Origin: Zunongwangia sp. HGR-M22
GTDB taxonomy: Bacteria > Bacteroidota > Bacteroidia > Flavobacteriales > Flavobacteriaceae
Direction of reading: 5' to 3'
Assembly (NCBI RefSeq): GCF_027594425.1
Contig: NZ_CP115159.1
Location: 2,627,001 to 2,691,000 of the forward strand
DNA: 64,000 nucleotides
Shown: piece after piece, positions 34,373 to 43,162 of the stretch
Layout of the letters: each line of letters opens with the position of its first letter
Position numbering within the stretch: position 1 is the first letter of the stretch
The notes under the pieces: generated by a model
What the model was told of the DNA's origin: nothing
Databases searched by the model: none
Seen by the model: the letters and a program-made list of their open reading frames with translations, nothing else
Made by a program: the position numbers and the translations under genes

Positions 34373-35378
34373 AACCTTAACCGATAAAATTTTCCTTATT
34401 TTAAAAGGATTGGCCATGGGTGCCGCTAACAAGGTTCCCGGGGTATCTGGTGGTGTTGTAGCTTTTGTAGCAGGATTCTACGAGGAGTTTATTTATTCCC
34501 TTCAAAAGATTAATCTTAAAGCTGGTAAGCTTTTAATTGCTGGTAGATTCCGCAGTTTTTATCATTACATAAATGGTAAGTTTTTAGCTTTGCTTATTTT
34601 GGGTATGCTCATTAGCTATTTTAGCGTGTCCAAATTATTAGATTACCTCATTGTTCATTACGAACTTTATGTGTGGTCGGCATTCTTTGGAATGATTATC
34701 GGTTCTATTTATTACATCAGTAAAGATTTTGACGAATGGAGCCGGCGAAGCCTATTATTCGTTATGCTGGGAATTTTTTTTGGTATAGCTATTAGCATGC
34801 TCGAACCCGCAAAACAAAACGATAATTTATGGTTCGTGTTTTTTTGCGGAATGATTGGCGTTTCGGGAATGACGCTTCCCGGGTTATCTGGCTCCTTCAT
34901 ACTTATTTTATTAGGTAATTATGTATTGTTACTGGTCGATTCAGTCAACGCGCTTTATGATACACTAGCAGATATCATTAGCTTAGACTTCAGCTTTGTT
35001 TCAAATGAAGCTCGCATGCACCTTTTACAGGTAATGATCACCTTCGCCGCAGGCTCATTAGCAGGACTGGTATCACTTTCCCATCTTTTGGGATATGTTT
35101 TAAAAAAATATAAAAAAGATACTTTTGCCACTATTATCGGCTTTATTACCGGATCGTTAGGCGTAGTATGGCCTTGGAAAGATAAAATATACAAAGTAAA
35201 TAAAAGCGGCGATTTTTTAAGAGATAGTCACGGTGACAAAATTGTAGATAACTACAACCGTTACTTGCCAGATTTTGAGCATTTAGATACGTATATTGCT
35301 ATGTTTTTTATTCTGGTAGGAATTTTTATAGTATTGGGACTGGCTCTTTATGAGAAAAGAGCGCAAGCAAAAAAATAG
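34359..35378 (+). CDS. DUF368 membrane protein (PopT-type polyprenyl-phosphate transporter candidate), copy 2
   Basis: A 339-residue polytopic paralogue of the preceding gene, with the signature GLAMGAANKVPGVSGGVVAFV and the second loop GMTLPGLSGSFILILLGNY. It differs in a longer loop before the last membrane segment (about residues 275-310, charged). It starts 14 nt inside the upstream gene, so translation is probably coupled and the products could form a heterodimer. aroE begins 6 nt after its stop. Confidence 0.9.
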   Translation: MQQTRTLTDKIFLILKGLAMGAANKVPGVSGGVVAFVAGFYEEFIYSLQKINLKAGKLLIAGRFRSFYHYINGKFLALLILGMLISYFSVSKLLDYLIVHYELYVWSAFFGMIIGSIYYISKDFDEWSRRSLLFVMLGIFFGIAISMLEPAKQNDNLWFVFFCGMIGVSGMTLPGLSGSFILILLGNYVLLLVDSVNALYDTLADIISLDFSFVSNEARMHLLQVMITFAAGSLAGLVSLSHLLGYVLKKYKKDTFATIIGFITGSLGVVWPWKDKIYKVNKSGDFLRDSHGDKIVDNYNRYLPDFEHLDTYIAMFFILVGIFIVLGLALYEKRAQAKK

Positions 35379-35384
35379 TGAAAC

Positions 35385-36116
35385 ATGAGAAAATTCGGAC
35401 TTTTAGGTAAAAATATAGATTATTCATTCTCAAAGAAATACTTCAACGATAAATTTGAAAATGAAAAAATTGATGCTGAATATGTAAATTTTGATATTCC
35501 TAAAATTGAAGACTTCTCATTGATCATCACCAAAAATCCTCGTTTATCAGGTATGAATGTTACTATTCCTTATAAAATGGAAGTAGTAAAATATCTCGAT
35601 GAACTTTCTGAAGATGCAAAAGAAATTAAAGCTGTAAATGTCATTATGTTTGAAGAAGCTAGCAAATTGGTAGGGCATAATACCGATTTTATAGGTTTTA
35701 GAGATGCTTTATCCCCGCATTTAAGACCTCAACATACGCATGCTTTAATTCTTGGAACCGGTGGCGCTTCCAAAGCAGTAGCTTACGCCTTAAAAACATT
35801 GGGAATTTCGTATAAATTTGTCTCCAGAACTCCAGATGAAGATCAATTCTCGTATAATACTTTAACTGAAGCCATTATTCAAAAATATTCGCTTATTATA
35901 AATACCACGCCACTAGGCACGTTCCCTAATACCGATAAATATCCAGAAATCCCATATCACTATATCGGTAAAAACCATCTGGTATTCGATTTGATTTATA
36001 ACCCGGCAGAAACCAGTTTTATGAAAAAGAGTAAGGAACATGGTGCCGAAGCAATAAATGGTAAAAAAATGCTCGAACTTCAGGCTGAAGCTGCCTGGTC
36101 TATATGGAATTCCTAA
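35385..36116 (+). CDS. aroE: Shikimate dehydrogenase
   Basis: A 243-residue shikimate dehydrogenase, NADPH-dependent reduction of 3-dehydroshikimate in aromatic amino acid synthesis. Motifs: FGLLGKNIDYSFSKKYFN substrate site, GMNVTIPYKMEVVKYLD with the catalytic lysine, AVNVIMFE, HNTDFIGFRDAL with the catalytic Asp, and the nucleotide loop LGTGGASKAVAYAL. It is somewhat shorter than the E. coli enzyme (about 272), as in many Bacteroidota. It lies 6 nt after the second DUF368 gene. Confidence 0.96.
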   Translation: MRKFGLLGKNIDYSFSKKYFNDKFENEKIDAEYVNFDIPKIEDFSLIITKNPRLSGMNVTIPYKMEVVKYLDELSEDAKEIKAVNVIMFEEASKLVGHNTDFIGFRDALSPHLRPQHTHALILGTGGASKAVAYALKTLGISYKFVSRTPDEDQFSYNTLTEAIIQKYSLIINTTPLGTFPNTDKYPEIPYHYIGKNHLVFDLIYNPAETSFMKKSKEHGAEAINGKKMLELQAEAAWSIWNS

Positions 36117-36234
36117 GTATTTCATCAAAATTGCGCATATTTTCTCATAAAAAATTTCGTTTTCTTGCCCAAGTTTAGTGTAGTTGTTATCTTTCAGCTT
36201 TAATAACTATAGCCGAACTTTAACATTGAAATAT

Positions 36235-38316
36235 ATGTCTCAATCAGATAACGAAAACAAGAAAGAAAAACTTTCTAACAAAGAAAATCCTGAGAACCTT
36301 GAATTAACTCAGAATCAGGAATCTTCAGAAGAAAGTAAGAAAGAAGAAAAGAAGGTAGATGAATCTTTTTCGGAAGAGGTTGAGAATCCAGAGGCTGCAA
36401 ATGAAGAGCTGGAAGAAGCTATGGTAGCCGAATCTACTTTTGTTCAGGATACTGAAAATAATAAAGTTACAAATGCGCAAGATAAGGACGAGGATGAAGA
36501 TGAACACGAAGATGCCATTATCGAAGAGCATAAAAAAGGAGTAGACGATTCTCTTGCCGAGGATAGCGAAGATGAGAGTGTAACCGAACGTCACAACATC
36601 CCCAAAAAAGATTACCATTCGATGAGTAATGAGCAACTAGCCGATGAGCTGGAACGATTACTTAAAAACGAGAAGGTACAGGCCATCAAAGATCATGTTA
36701 TCGAAATTAGAGCAGAATTCAATGCTAAGTTTGATGAAGAATTTGAAGAGAAAAAAGAAAATTTTCTTTCAGAAGGTGGAAATATTATAGACTTCCACTA
36801 CTCTACACCGCTTAAAAATCGTTTCAACTCACTTTATTTCGATTACCGCGAAAAAAGAAATAAATACTACCAGCAACTTAAGCAGGATCTAAACGCTAAT
36901 CTTAGCAAACGTCTTGAAATAATTGAAGAGTTAAAAGGTATTATTAATATTGAAGAAAATATCAATACCACCTATAATCATTTTAAAGATATTCAGGATA
37001 AATGGCGCACAGCAGGGCCAATCCCTCGAGATAAGTACAATAATGTTTGGAATACTTATCATCATCACGTAGAAAATTTCTATGACTTCCTTCACCTAAA
37101 TCGCGAATTTAGGGATATGGATTTTAAGCATAATCTAGATCAAAAACTTAAAGTTATCGATCGTGCTGAAGAATTGGCGCAAGAACAGGATATTAATCGT
37201 GCGTTTAGGGAATTGCAGATGCTCCATAAAATGTGGAAGGAAGAACTTGGCCCAGTAGCCAAAGAATATCGAGAAGAAATATGGGAAAGATTTAGCAATG
37301 CTACCAAAATAATCCATGATCGCCGTCAGGAATATTTCGAAAATTTAGACAAAGAATTCGATAAAAACTGGGAAAAGAAACAGCAAATTATAGAAAAGAT
37401 TCGCGAAATCGCCAATCAGGATATTAGCAGCCATAGTAAATGGCAACAAAAGATTAAAGAAATTGAAGCTTTACGGGAAGATTTCTTTAAGGCAGGAAAA
37501 GTACCACGTAGCAAAAATGAAGAGACGTGGAAAGACTTTAAAGAAACTGTTAGAAGCTTTAACCGAAAGAAAAATTCTTTTTACAAGAATTTGAAGAAAG
37601 AGCAGTACGAGAATCTCGAGAAGAAAAAAGAATTAATCCAGATCGCAGAAGACAATAAGGATAGTGACGATTTTAAAACGGTTACTCCTTTAATGAAAAA
37701 GATTCAGACCGATTGGAAAAAAATAGGTCACGTTCCAAGAAAAGACAGCGATAAGATCTGGAAGCAATTTAAAGCCGCCTGCAACTATTATTTTGATCGT
37801 TTGCATGAGAATCGTAGCGAAGAAAATAAAGAGGAAATGGAAGCTTTTACCAAGAAAAAAGATCTTTTGGAAAAAGTTCGATCATACGAATTTGCAGGGA
37901 ATAAAGAAGAAGATTTAGAGCATATAAAAGCTTTTATTGCGGAATGGAAAACTTTAGGTCGCGTTCCTTATAATAAGCGTTTTATTGAAGGGAAGTTTAA
38001 TAAATCTTTAGATCAGTTATTTAATAAATTGGATATAAATCGTACAAAAGCTGAAATGCTGAAGTATGAAAATAAAATTCAATCGCTTAATGACGCTGAT
38101 GACGATAAGAAAATTAGAAATGAGCATTTCTTCTTAACTAAGAAAATTGAAGAAACTCAAGCCGAAATTCGACAATTAGAGAATAATTTACAATTTTTCT
38201 CTAACGTAGATGACGACAATCCTTTGGTACAAGATGTTCATAAGAATATTAATGATCATAAAGCACAACTTAAAGTTTGGAGAGAAAAACTTAAAAAAGT
38301 AAAATCTCTTTATTAA
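36235..38316 (+). CDS. DUF349-repeat coiled-coil protein
   Basis: A 693-residue highly charged cytoplasmic protein. After an acidic, low-complexity N terminus (about 1-125) it contains several DUF349 repeats of about 70-75 residues, each with a tryptophan-rich motif such as IQDKWRTAGPIPRDKYNNVW, MHKMWKEELGPV, LREDFFKAGKVPRSKNEETW, IQTDWKKIGHVPRKDSDKIW and FIAEWKTLGRVPYNKRF. The C terminus is a coiled coil. DUF349 proteins are not well characterised. The open frame reaches 36184, but the N terminus MSQSDNENKK at 36235 fits better. It ends at a strong hairpin. Confidence 0.88.
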   Translation: MSQSDNENKKEKLSNKENPENLELTQNQESSEESKKEEKKVDESFSEEVENPEAANEELEEAMVAESTFVQDTENNKVTNAQDKDEDEDEHEDAIIEEHKKGVDDSLAEDSEDESVTERHNIPKKDYHSMSNEQLADELERLLKNEKVQAIKDHVIEIRAEFNAKFDEEFEEKKENFLSEGGNIIDFHYSTPLKNRFNSLYFDYREKRNKYYQQLKQDLNANLSKRLEIIEELKGIINIEENINTTYNHFKDIQDKWRTAGPIPRDKYNNVWNTYHHHVENFYDFLHLNREFRDMDFKHNLDQKLKVIDRAEELAQEQDINRAFRELQMLHKMWKEELGPVAKEYREEIWERFSNATKIIHDRRQEYFENLDKEFDKNWEKKQQIIEKIREIANQDISSHSKWQQKIKEIEALREDFFKAGKVPRSKNEETWKDFKETVRSFNRKKNSFYKNLKKEQYENLEKKKELIQIAEDNKDSDDFKTVTPLMKKIQTDWKKIGHVPRKDSDKIWKQFKAACNYYFDRLHENRSEENKEEMEAFTKKKDLLEKVRSYEFAGNKEEDLEHIKAFIAEWKTLGRVPYNKRFIEGKFNKSLDQLFNKLDINRTKAEMLKYENKIQSLNDADDDKKIRNEHFFLTKKIEETQAEIRQLENNLQFFSNVDDDNPLVQDVHKNINDHKAQLKVWREKLKKVKSLY

Positions 38317-38330
38317 TTAAGAGTAAGCAT

Positions 38331-38367
38331 CAACATAAAAGCCGGCAAATTGCCGGCTTTTATGTTG
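38331..38367. terminator. Long perfect palindromic terminator between DUF349 gene and mazG
   Basis: Two 18-nt arms (starting CAACATAAAAGCCGGC, ending GCCGGCTTTTATGTTG) separated by a single nucleotide, a 37-nt perfect inverted repeat between convergent genes. Confidence 0.8.
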
Positions 38368-38425
38368 GTATTCAGTATAGTTAATTTGACTTCAACTTAC
38401 ATTGATTAAGATTCTAAATTAAATA

Positions 38426-39199
38426 CTATAATTTTTTTGCTTCATTCCAAAACACATCCATTTCAGCTAAAGTCATATCTTTTAGCTTCTTTTTGTTTTC
38501 TTCAGCTTTACTTTCAAGATATTGAAAACGCTTAATAAATTTTTTATTGGTGCGTTCTAATGCATTTTCTGGATTAATATTTAGAAACCTGGCATAATTA
38601 ATCATTGAGAACAATACATCTCCAAATTCGGCTTCCATTTTATCCTTATCCTCAATGTTTACCTCATCCTGAAACTCTTCTAACTCTTCCTGGACTTTCG
38701 CAAATACCTGCTCTGGATTTTCCCAATCAAAACCAACACCAGAGACTTTATCCTGAATTCTAGTGGCTTTTACCAAAGCTGGTAAAGATCTGGGAACTCC
38801 TTCCAAAACACTTTTCTTTCCCTCTTTGAGTTTTAAATTTTCCCAATTTTTCTTTACATCATCTTCGTTTTCCACTTTTACATCTCCATAAATATGAGGG
38901 TGTCTTGAAATGAGTTTCTCACAAATTCCATTCGCTACATCTGCAATATCAAAATCCTTAGTTTCGCTTCCTATTTTGGCGTAAAAAACAAGATGTAAAA
39001 AAACATCACCTAATTCTTTTCGAACTTCTTCCAGATCGTTATCCAGTATCGCATCTCCCAATTCGTAAGTTTCCTCTATCGTAAGATGCCGTAAACTTTC
39101 CATGGTTTGCTTGCGATCCCAAGGACATTTTTCCCTAAGATCGTCCATGATGGTTAATAATCTATCAAATGCTTTTAGTTGTTCTTCCCTGGAATTCAT
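38426..39199 (-). CDS. mazG: Nucleoside triphosphate pyrophosphohydrolase MazG
   Basis: A 257-residue all-alpha NTP pyrophosphatase with two MazG repeats. The N-terminal repeat has CPWDRKQTMESLRHLTIEETYEL and KELGDVFLHLVFYA; the C-terminal repeat has EELEEFQDEV and EAEFGDVLFSMINYARFL. These provide the ExxE...ExxD magnesium site. The enzyme cleans non-canonical (d)NTPs. Length matches E. coli MazG. It is transcribed alone toward the palindromic terminator. Confidence 0.96.
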   Translation of the reverse strand: MNSREEQLKAFDRLLTIMDDLREKCPWDRKQTMESLRHLTIEETYELGDAILDNDLEEVRKELGDVFLHLVFYAKIGSETKDFDIADVANGICEKLISRHPHIYGDVKVENEDDVKKNWENLKLKEGKKSVLEGVPRSLPALVKATRIQDKVSGVGFDWENPEQVFAKVQEELEEFQDEVNIEDKDKMEAEFGDVLFSMINYARFLNINPENALERTNKKFIKRFQYLESKAEENKKKLKDMTLAEMDVFWNEAKKL

Positions 39200-39255
39200 T
39201 GTAACTTTTTAAATCTAAAGTACAATTTTAAGAAGATTTAGATAGATACAACTAC

Positions 39256-39717
39256 TTACTGTCTTTTTAATTTATAAATACAGCCTTCAGTACATTTTGG
39301 GGATTTATAAGTTGGATAGTAAACGATATAATCTGTATTTATATTCTCTAGAGCCTGATAGTACACATTCTCTGGAGATATATTTTTATTGATCGCGCAA
39401 TCGTAATTTAAAACCAGCATCTTTATATCGCTATCATCAGGATGCTTAACGAGACTGTAATTACCAGTATTGCAGTTGGCAAAACCACCTTCAAAAGTAC
39501 CATTTTCAAAAAAATCTATAGTGTATCCATCACTAACTGACGTCCAAGATGCTTCATCTCCTGTACTAACTTTTTCTTCTACAAGTTTCCATTTACCAAC
39601 AATATGGATTTGGTCGATTGCTGAAACCGGTAATTCTTCCAAATTTTCTTCTTCCTCACTACTGCAGGAGAAAAGACATATAACAATAACAAACAGGCTA
39701 AGTAAATAAGTTTTCAT
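39256..39717 (-). CDS. Lipocalin-like lipoprotein
   Basis: A 153-residue predicted lipoprotein (signal peptide with lipobox LFSCSSEE, then an acidic linker). The mature part has the lipocalin-like opening IVGKWKLVEEKVS and YTIDFFENGTFEGGF with a later Cys pair, resembling the small lipocalin-like proteins common in flavobacteria. Role unknown. The upstream region has GCAACC-N16-ATCT, the same ECF-type element found before the next lipoprotein gene at 39969-40613, so the two are probably in one regulon though not one operon. Confidence 0.75.
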   Translation of the reverse strand: MKTYLLSLFVIVICLFSCSSEEEENLEELPVSAIDQIHIVGKWKLVEEKVSTGDEASWTSVSDGYTIDFFENGTFEGGFANCNTGNYSLVKHPDDSDIKMLVLNYDCAINKNISPENVYYQALENINTDYIVYYPTYKSPKCTEGCIYKLKRQ

Positions 39718-39736
39718 AATATAAGAGTTTCTATGT

Positions 39737-39762
39737 AGATCCTAAATAAGCTAAAAGGTTGC
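39737..39762 (-). promoter_or_regulatory. ECF-type promoter of lipocalin-like lipoprotein gene
   Basis: Minus-strand GCAACC (39762-39757), 16 nt, ATCT (39740-39737), 20 nt upstream of the ATG. Identical elements and spacing occur at 40641-40666. ACGCAACC is the 8-nt common core at the -35 side. Confidence 0.55.
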
Positions 39763-39968
39763 GTAATATATAGTTGAGATATTGAGGTTATTAATGATTA
39801 TGCTAATCTTTCACTTGATTTATAGAAAAATATAAACTGAAAATCTATAAAAATTCCAAAAATTAGGATAACCAGCCATCGTCTATAATTATTATTTGGT
39901 GTTGTCCTTACAGCAAGATTAACTCATTTATAATTTTAATGATTCCTAATTAATTATGACAAATAACA

Positions 39969-40613
39969 TTAAAAATTGATTTTCTGTGTATTGAAAACAA
40001 ATTTCTTATTGTTGTTAAATCTGAATGTTGTCCTGAAAATATATGAGTTTGTTTCCATTTCTTTATCGTCATAAGCTAAAACAAAATACTCTGGAAATGA
40101 ATTCTTACATCTAGCGATAAATTCTTCTATTGTGAATTCGTATTTTGCAAACGTATGTTGACTTTCAATCTCTGGAGTAGGAATTAATTTTACGGCATTT
40201 GAATAATCGTTTATTTTAAAAAATTCACCATTATTCTTTTTAACATCTATAGAAATACTTTCTAATCTATCATTATACTTTAATGCGTAATCAACTACAA
40301 TCCCCTTTTCGTAGTTTTCTTCATCTATTTTGGAATAATAGTTTAATAAAGAATCACGACTACTGGATATAAAATCAAAATAAACTAAAATTTCATTCTT
40401 ATCTACAAATTGATTTATAGGGTTTGGTTTAATTATGGGAAAGTTGTCACTACTTTGATAAATTGTTGCATATTTTAATGCAATTGTATCAATAGTTATT
40501 CCTTTATCCATTATAGCCTGGATATCTGCGGAAGGTTCAGTTTCTGTATTTGCATCATCTTTATCGCATGCTGCAAACAATAAAACACAGATAAAAAATA
40601 ATAACTTTCTCAT
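39969..40613 (-). CDS. Lipoprotein of unknown function
   Basis: A 214-residue predicted lipoprotein: signal peptide with lipobox LLFAACDKDD and an acidic linker, then a mature domain that I do not recognise (alternating strands and charged helices, one Cys near residue 170). No catalytic motif is evident. It is transcribed alone and has an ECF-type promoter (GCAACC-N16-ATCT) shared with the lipocalin-like gene downstream. That common control suggests an envelope-stress or surface role, which is inference. Confidence 0.7.
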   Translation of the reverse strand: MRKLLFFICVLLFAACDKDDANTETEPSADIQAIMDKGITIDTIALKYATIYQSSDNFPIIKPNPINQFVDKNEILVYFDFISSSRDSLLNYYSKIDEENYEKGIVVDYALKYNDRLESISIDVKKNNGEFFKINDYSNAVKLIPTPEIESQHTFAKYEFTIEEFIARCKNSFPEYFVLAYDDKEMETNSYIFRTTFRFNNNKKFVFNTQKINF

Positions 40614-40640
40614 AGTTCCAATTTTAATGGTTTATTATAG

Positions 40641-40666
40641 AGATGCTATAACAGCGACATGGTTGC
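40641..40666 (-). promoter_or_regulatory. ECF-type promoter of the 214-residue lipoprotein gene
   Basis: Minus-strand GCAACC (40666-40661), 16 nt, ATCT (40644-40641), 28 nt before the ATG. It matches the element at 39737-39762 in both boxes and spacing. Confidence 0.55.
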
Positions 40667-40770
40667 GTTGCATAGACAATTTTTGCTATGATAAATTTAT
40701 TCAATTAAAAAGAAAGCTAGCTAGCACTTTGCTTCGGAAAGATTATTTCAGTCGCTAATTCAATGGCGAT

Positions 40771-41031
40771 TTATTTAGCGTAGAGATTCAATTTTGGGTA
40801 GGCCGAGACTGAATAATTTCTGGAATTACAGATATCTTCATATTCTTCTTCAGTAATTAAATCAAAATCCTGAAAATAACTGGAGAAAAGTTCAAGCTCT
40901 GCATAAGAATTCAAAATAATTACAAGACTCTCATATTTTGGTAAGGGAAAAGAAAATTCAAGTTTTGCCTCAACGTTATTGTGAGTTTCTAAAAATTCTT
41001 CAATTCTTTTTATTTTATTCCTAGTTACCAT
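40771..41031 (-). CDS. Small protein of unknown function
   Basis: An 86-residue soluble protein that I do not recognise. It is acidic in the middle (LITEEEYEDICNS), has a basic N terminus (VTRNKIKRIEEFLE), and shows no signal peptide or membrane helix. A full TATTTTTG -7 box 32 nt upstream supports expression. It lies between a lipoprotein gene and tRNA-His on the same strand, with no operon partner. Confidence 0.55.
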   Translation of the reverse strand: MVTRNKIKRIEEFLETHNNVEAKLEFSFPLPKYESLVIILNSYAELELFSSYFQDFDLITEEEYEDICNSRNYSVSAYPKLNLYAK

Positions 41032-41062
41032 TTAGCGGGGTTAAGTAAACTAAAATACGATG

Positions 41063-41070
41063 CAAAAATA
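41063..41070 (-). promoter_or_regulatory. Candidate -7 box for the 86-residue protein gene
   Basis: Minus-strand TATTTTTG fits TAnnTTTG, 32 nt before the start at 41031. No -33 TTG seen at standard spacing. Confidence 0.4.
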
Positions 41071-41110
41071 AAAATTTTATACGAATGATGTATAAGTTTG
41101 AAGATATAAA

Positions 41111-41136
41111 AAACCCTACTTAAAAAAGTAGGGTTT
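41111..41136 (-). terminator. Intrinsic terminator downstream of tRNA-His
   Basis: AAACCCTACTT / AAGTAGGGTTT, an 11-bp stem with a 4-nt loop, followed on the minus strand by a T-run. It lies 11 nt beyond the 3' end of the tRNA gene. Confidence 0.85.
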
Positions 41137-41146
41137 CACAAATAAG

Positions 41147-41221
41147 GGTGGAAGACCGGTTTCGAACCGGCGACCTCTGGAACCACAATCCAGCGCTCTA
41201 ACCAGCTGAGCTACAACCACC
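41147..41221 (-). tRNA. tRNA-His (anticodon GTG)
   Basis: A complete cloverleaf can be drawn on the minus strand: D-arm GCTC/GAGC, anticodon stem CTGGA/TCCAG with loop TTGTGGT (anticodon GTG), 5-nt variable loop, T-arm GCCGG/CCGGT with TTCGAAA. The extra 5' G-1 opposite C73, the identity element of tRNA-His, is encoded. CCA is not encoded. The acceptor stem, GTGGTTG with CTTCCAC, shows two adjacent U-U mismatches (5:68 and 6:67). The gene follows bshB1 by 60 nt. Confidence 0.95.
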
Positions 41222-41281
41222 ATTTCAAATTGCGGTTGCAAATATATGTTATTTTATCGCTCCTGCAAAGAAAAAAATCGA

Positions 41282-41998
41282 TTAAATAAGATCAAAAATG
41301 GAATCTACTGCTACATAGCGCTCTACAGTAAAACCTTCAGCATATTCTGTATTAATTATTCTTCCTAAATCGCGTGCTCTATAGTTTACACTGTCTAAAA
41401 AGTTATTACTAGATATAGGAGTATTCGGTTCTTTACTATTTGGATCGTAGAACTGGGTTGCATAAGTTTTTACTGCATCCATTTTCTTGTCCATATACCC
41501 CGTAACATCTACAAGCACATCTGGCTCGATTGATTTCCACTGTATATAATGAAAAACCTGTTTAGGCCGCCAGGCTTTCTGCTTATTGCCATCATTAGTA
41601 GTTTCTATCTTCATCAAACCGCTTAAAAAACAGGCATCACTAACTAGTTTTGAACCTCTACCATGATCGATATGACGATCGTCTATAGCATTACAGAAAA
41701 CAATCTCTGGCTGATATTTTCTAATAATCTCTATAATTTTTAGTTGATGCGCTTTATCATTAATAAAAAATCCATCAGCAAAACTTAAATTTTCGCGCAC
41801 ATGAACACCTAAAATTTCAGCAGCTTTAGCCGCTTCTTTATCTCTGGTTTCCGCAGTACCACGTGTGCCAAGTTCTCCTCTTGTTAAATCTAAAATACCA
41901 ACTTTTTTACCACGATCTATTTCTTTAGCCAAGGTAGCAGCACAACTTAATTCTACATCGTCTGGGTGCGCTCCTATGGCAAGAATATCTAATTTCAT
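41282..41998 (-). CDS. bshB1: Bacillithiol biosynthesis deacetylase BshB1
   Basis: A 238-residue zinc-dependent deacetylase that converts GlcNAc-malate to GlcN-malate in synthesis of bacillithiol, the low-molecular-weight thiol of Firmicutes and many Bacteroidota. Motifs: IGAHPDDVELS (zinc ligands and catalytic Asp), DLTRGELGTRGTAETRDKEA, and the second ligand region CNAIDDRHIDHGRGSKL. Length fits the family (about 235). bshA and bshC are not in the window. It follows the trans-sulfuration gene after 21 nt on the same strand, so thiol chemistry genes are grouped. Confidence 0.93.
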   Translation of the reverse strand: MKLDILAIGAHPDDVELSCAATLAKEIDRGKKVGILDLTRGELGTRGTAETRDKEAAKAAEILGVHVRENLSFADGFFINDKAHQLKIIEIIRKYQPEIVFCNAIDDRHIDHGRGSKLVSDACFLSGLMKIETTNDGNKQKAWRPKQVFHYIQWKSIEPDVLVDVTGYMDKKMDAVKTYATQFYDPNSKEPNTPISSNNFLDSVNYRARDLGRIINTEYAEGFTVERYVAVDSIFDLI

Positions 41999-42019
41999 AA
42001 AATTTTATTTGTTTTTAAT

Positions 42020-43162
42020 CTAGGCTAATGCCTGTTCTATATCATCAATTAATTCTTCTGCTTCTTCTATACCTACCGAAAAACGAAGCAAACCATCTTT
42101 AATCCCCTGCTCTGCTCTTTCTTCTGGACTAAGTAAACCATGCGAAGTTTTAGCAGGTGAAAGAATAGTGCTTTCAACTCCGGCTAAACTCATCGATGAT
42201 TTAATAAGCTTCAGTTTTTTCTGGAATTGGTCGGGATTAATTCCTTCAACTAACTCAAAAGACAACATTCCTCCAAATCCGCTCATTTGTTTTTTTGCTA
42301 TTTCGTGATCGGGATGAGAAACCAAACCAGGATAATATACTTTCGCTACCTTTTTATGATTGTATAAATATTCGGCTAAAATCATTGCATTATTATTCTG
42401 CTCCTTTACTCGAAGTCCCATGGTTTTAAGGCTTCGCTCTAAAAGCCACACCGTATAATCACTTAAATTTCCTCCTAAGTTTTTAGCCATCTGAAAGATC
42501 GTATCAATATGTGCTTCCGAAGAAATTACCGTTCCGGCGAGAATATCACTATGACCTCCCATATATTTTGTGGCCGAGTGAATTACCACATCAATACCCA
42601 TATCAAGAGGATTTTGATTTACGGGTGAGGCAAATGTATTATCGATCATGCTCACTACACCTTTGCTTTCCGCTAATTTTGCTATGGCCTCAACGTCGGT
42701 AATAGTTAATAATGGATTTGAAGGCGTTTCGATATAAATAACTTTGGTATTCTCTTTAATTTCAGCTTCAAAAGAGGACAATTTTACATCCTTGGTAAAA
42801 CTATATTCTATACCGAATTTATCGAATTCCTCAGTAATTAAATTACTAGTTCCGCCATACAAAGTATTCTGAAAAACCACGTGATCACCCTGGTGTAAAA
42901 ATGCTAAAAGCGCGGTGCTTACAGCAGCCATTCCGCTTCCAAATATGAGTGATGCTTCCCCATGTTCTAAAGCTGCCATTTTTTTGGCCAAAGCTACCTG
43001 ATTGGGTGTATTAAAATATCTAGGATATCTTTTAACTGCAACATCTTCAAAAGCATAAGATGTAGACATATAAAGCGGACTTACCGCTCCTTTAAATTCT
43101 GTATCCTCGAGTTCTCCGGCATGCGTACAAATAGTATTTATGCCCTTATATTTTTGATCCAT
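42020..43162 (-). CDS. Trans-sulfuration PLP enzyme (cystathionine gamma-synthase/lyase or methionine gamma-lyase type)
   Basis: A 380-residue Cys/Met metabolism PLP enzyme. Seen: the N-terminal THAGELEDTEFKGAVSPLYMSTSY, the phosphate loop FGSGMAAVSTALLAFLHQGDHVV, SNPLLTITDVEAIA, DNTFASPVNQNPLDMG, and the Schiff-base lysine in HSATKYMGGHSD (about residue 199). The C-terminal SLAGVESTILSPAKTSH is typical. The family shares scaffolds, so the exact reaction (gamma-synthase, gamma-lyase) cannot be fixed here. It lies 21 nt upstream of bshB1, which consumes cysteine-derived pathways, so a joint role in cysteine/thiol supply is plausible. Confidence 0.9.
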   Translation of the reverse strand: MDQKYKGINTICTHAGELEDTEFKGAVSPLYMSTSYAFEDVAVKRYPRYFNTPNQVALAKKMAALEHGEASLIFGSGMAAVSTALLAFLHQGDHVVFQNTLYGGTSNLITEEFDKFGIEYSFTKDVKLSSFEAEIKENTKVIYIETPSNPLLTITDVEAIAKLAESKGVVSMIDNTFASPVNQNPLDMGIDVVIHSATKYMGGHSDILAGTVISSEAHIDTIFQMAKNLGGNLSDYTVWLLERSLKTMGLRVKEQNNNAMILAEYLYNHKKVAKVYYPGLVSHPDHEIAKKQMSGFGGMLSFELVEGINPDQFQKKLKLIKSSMSLAGVESTILSPAKTSHGLLSPEERAEQGIKDGLLRFSVGIEEAEELIDDIEQALA

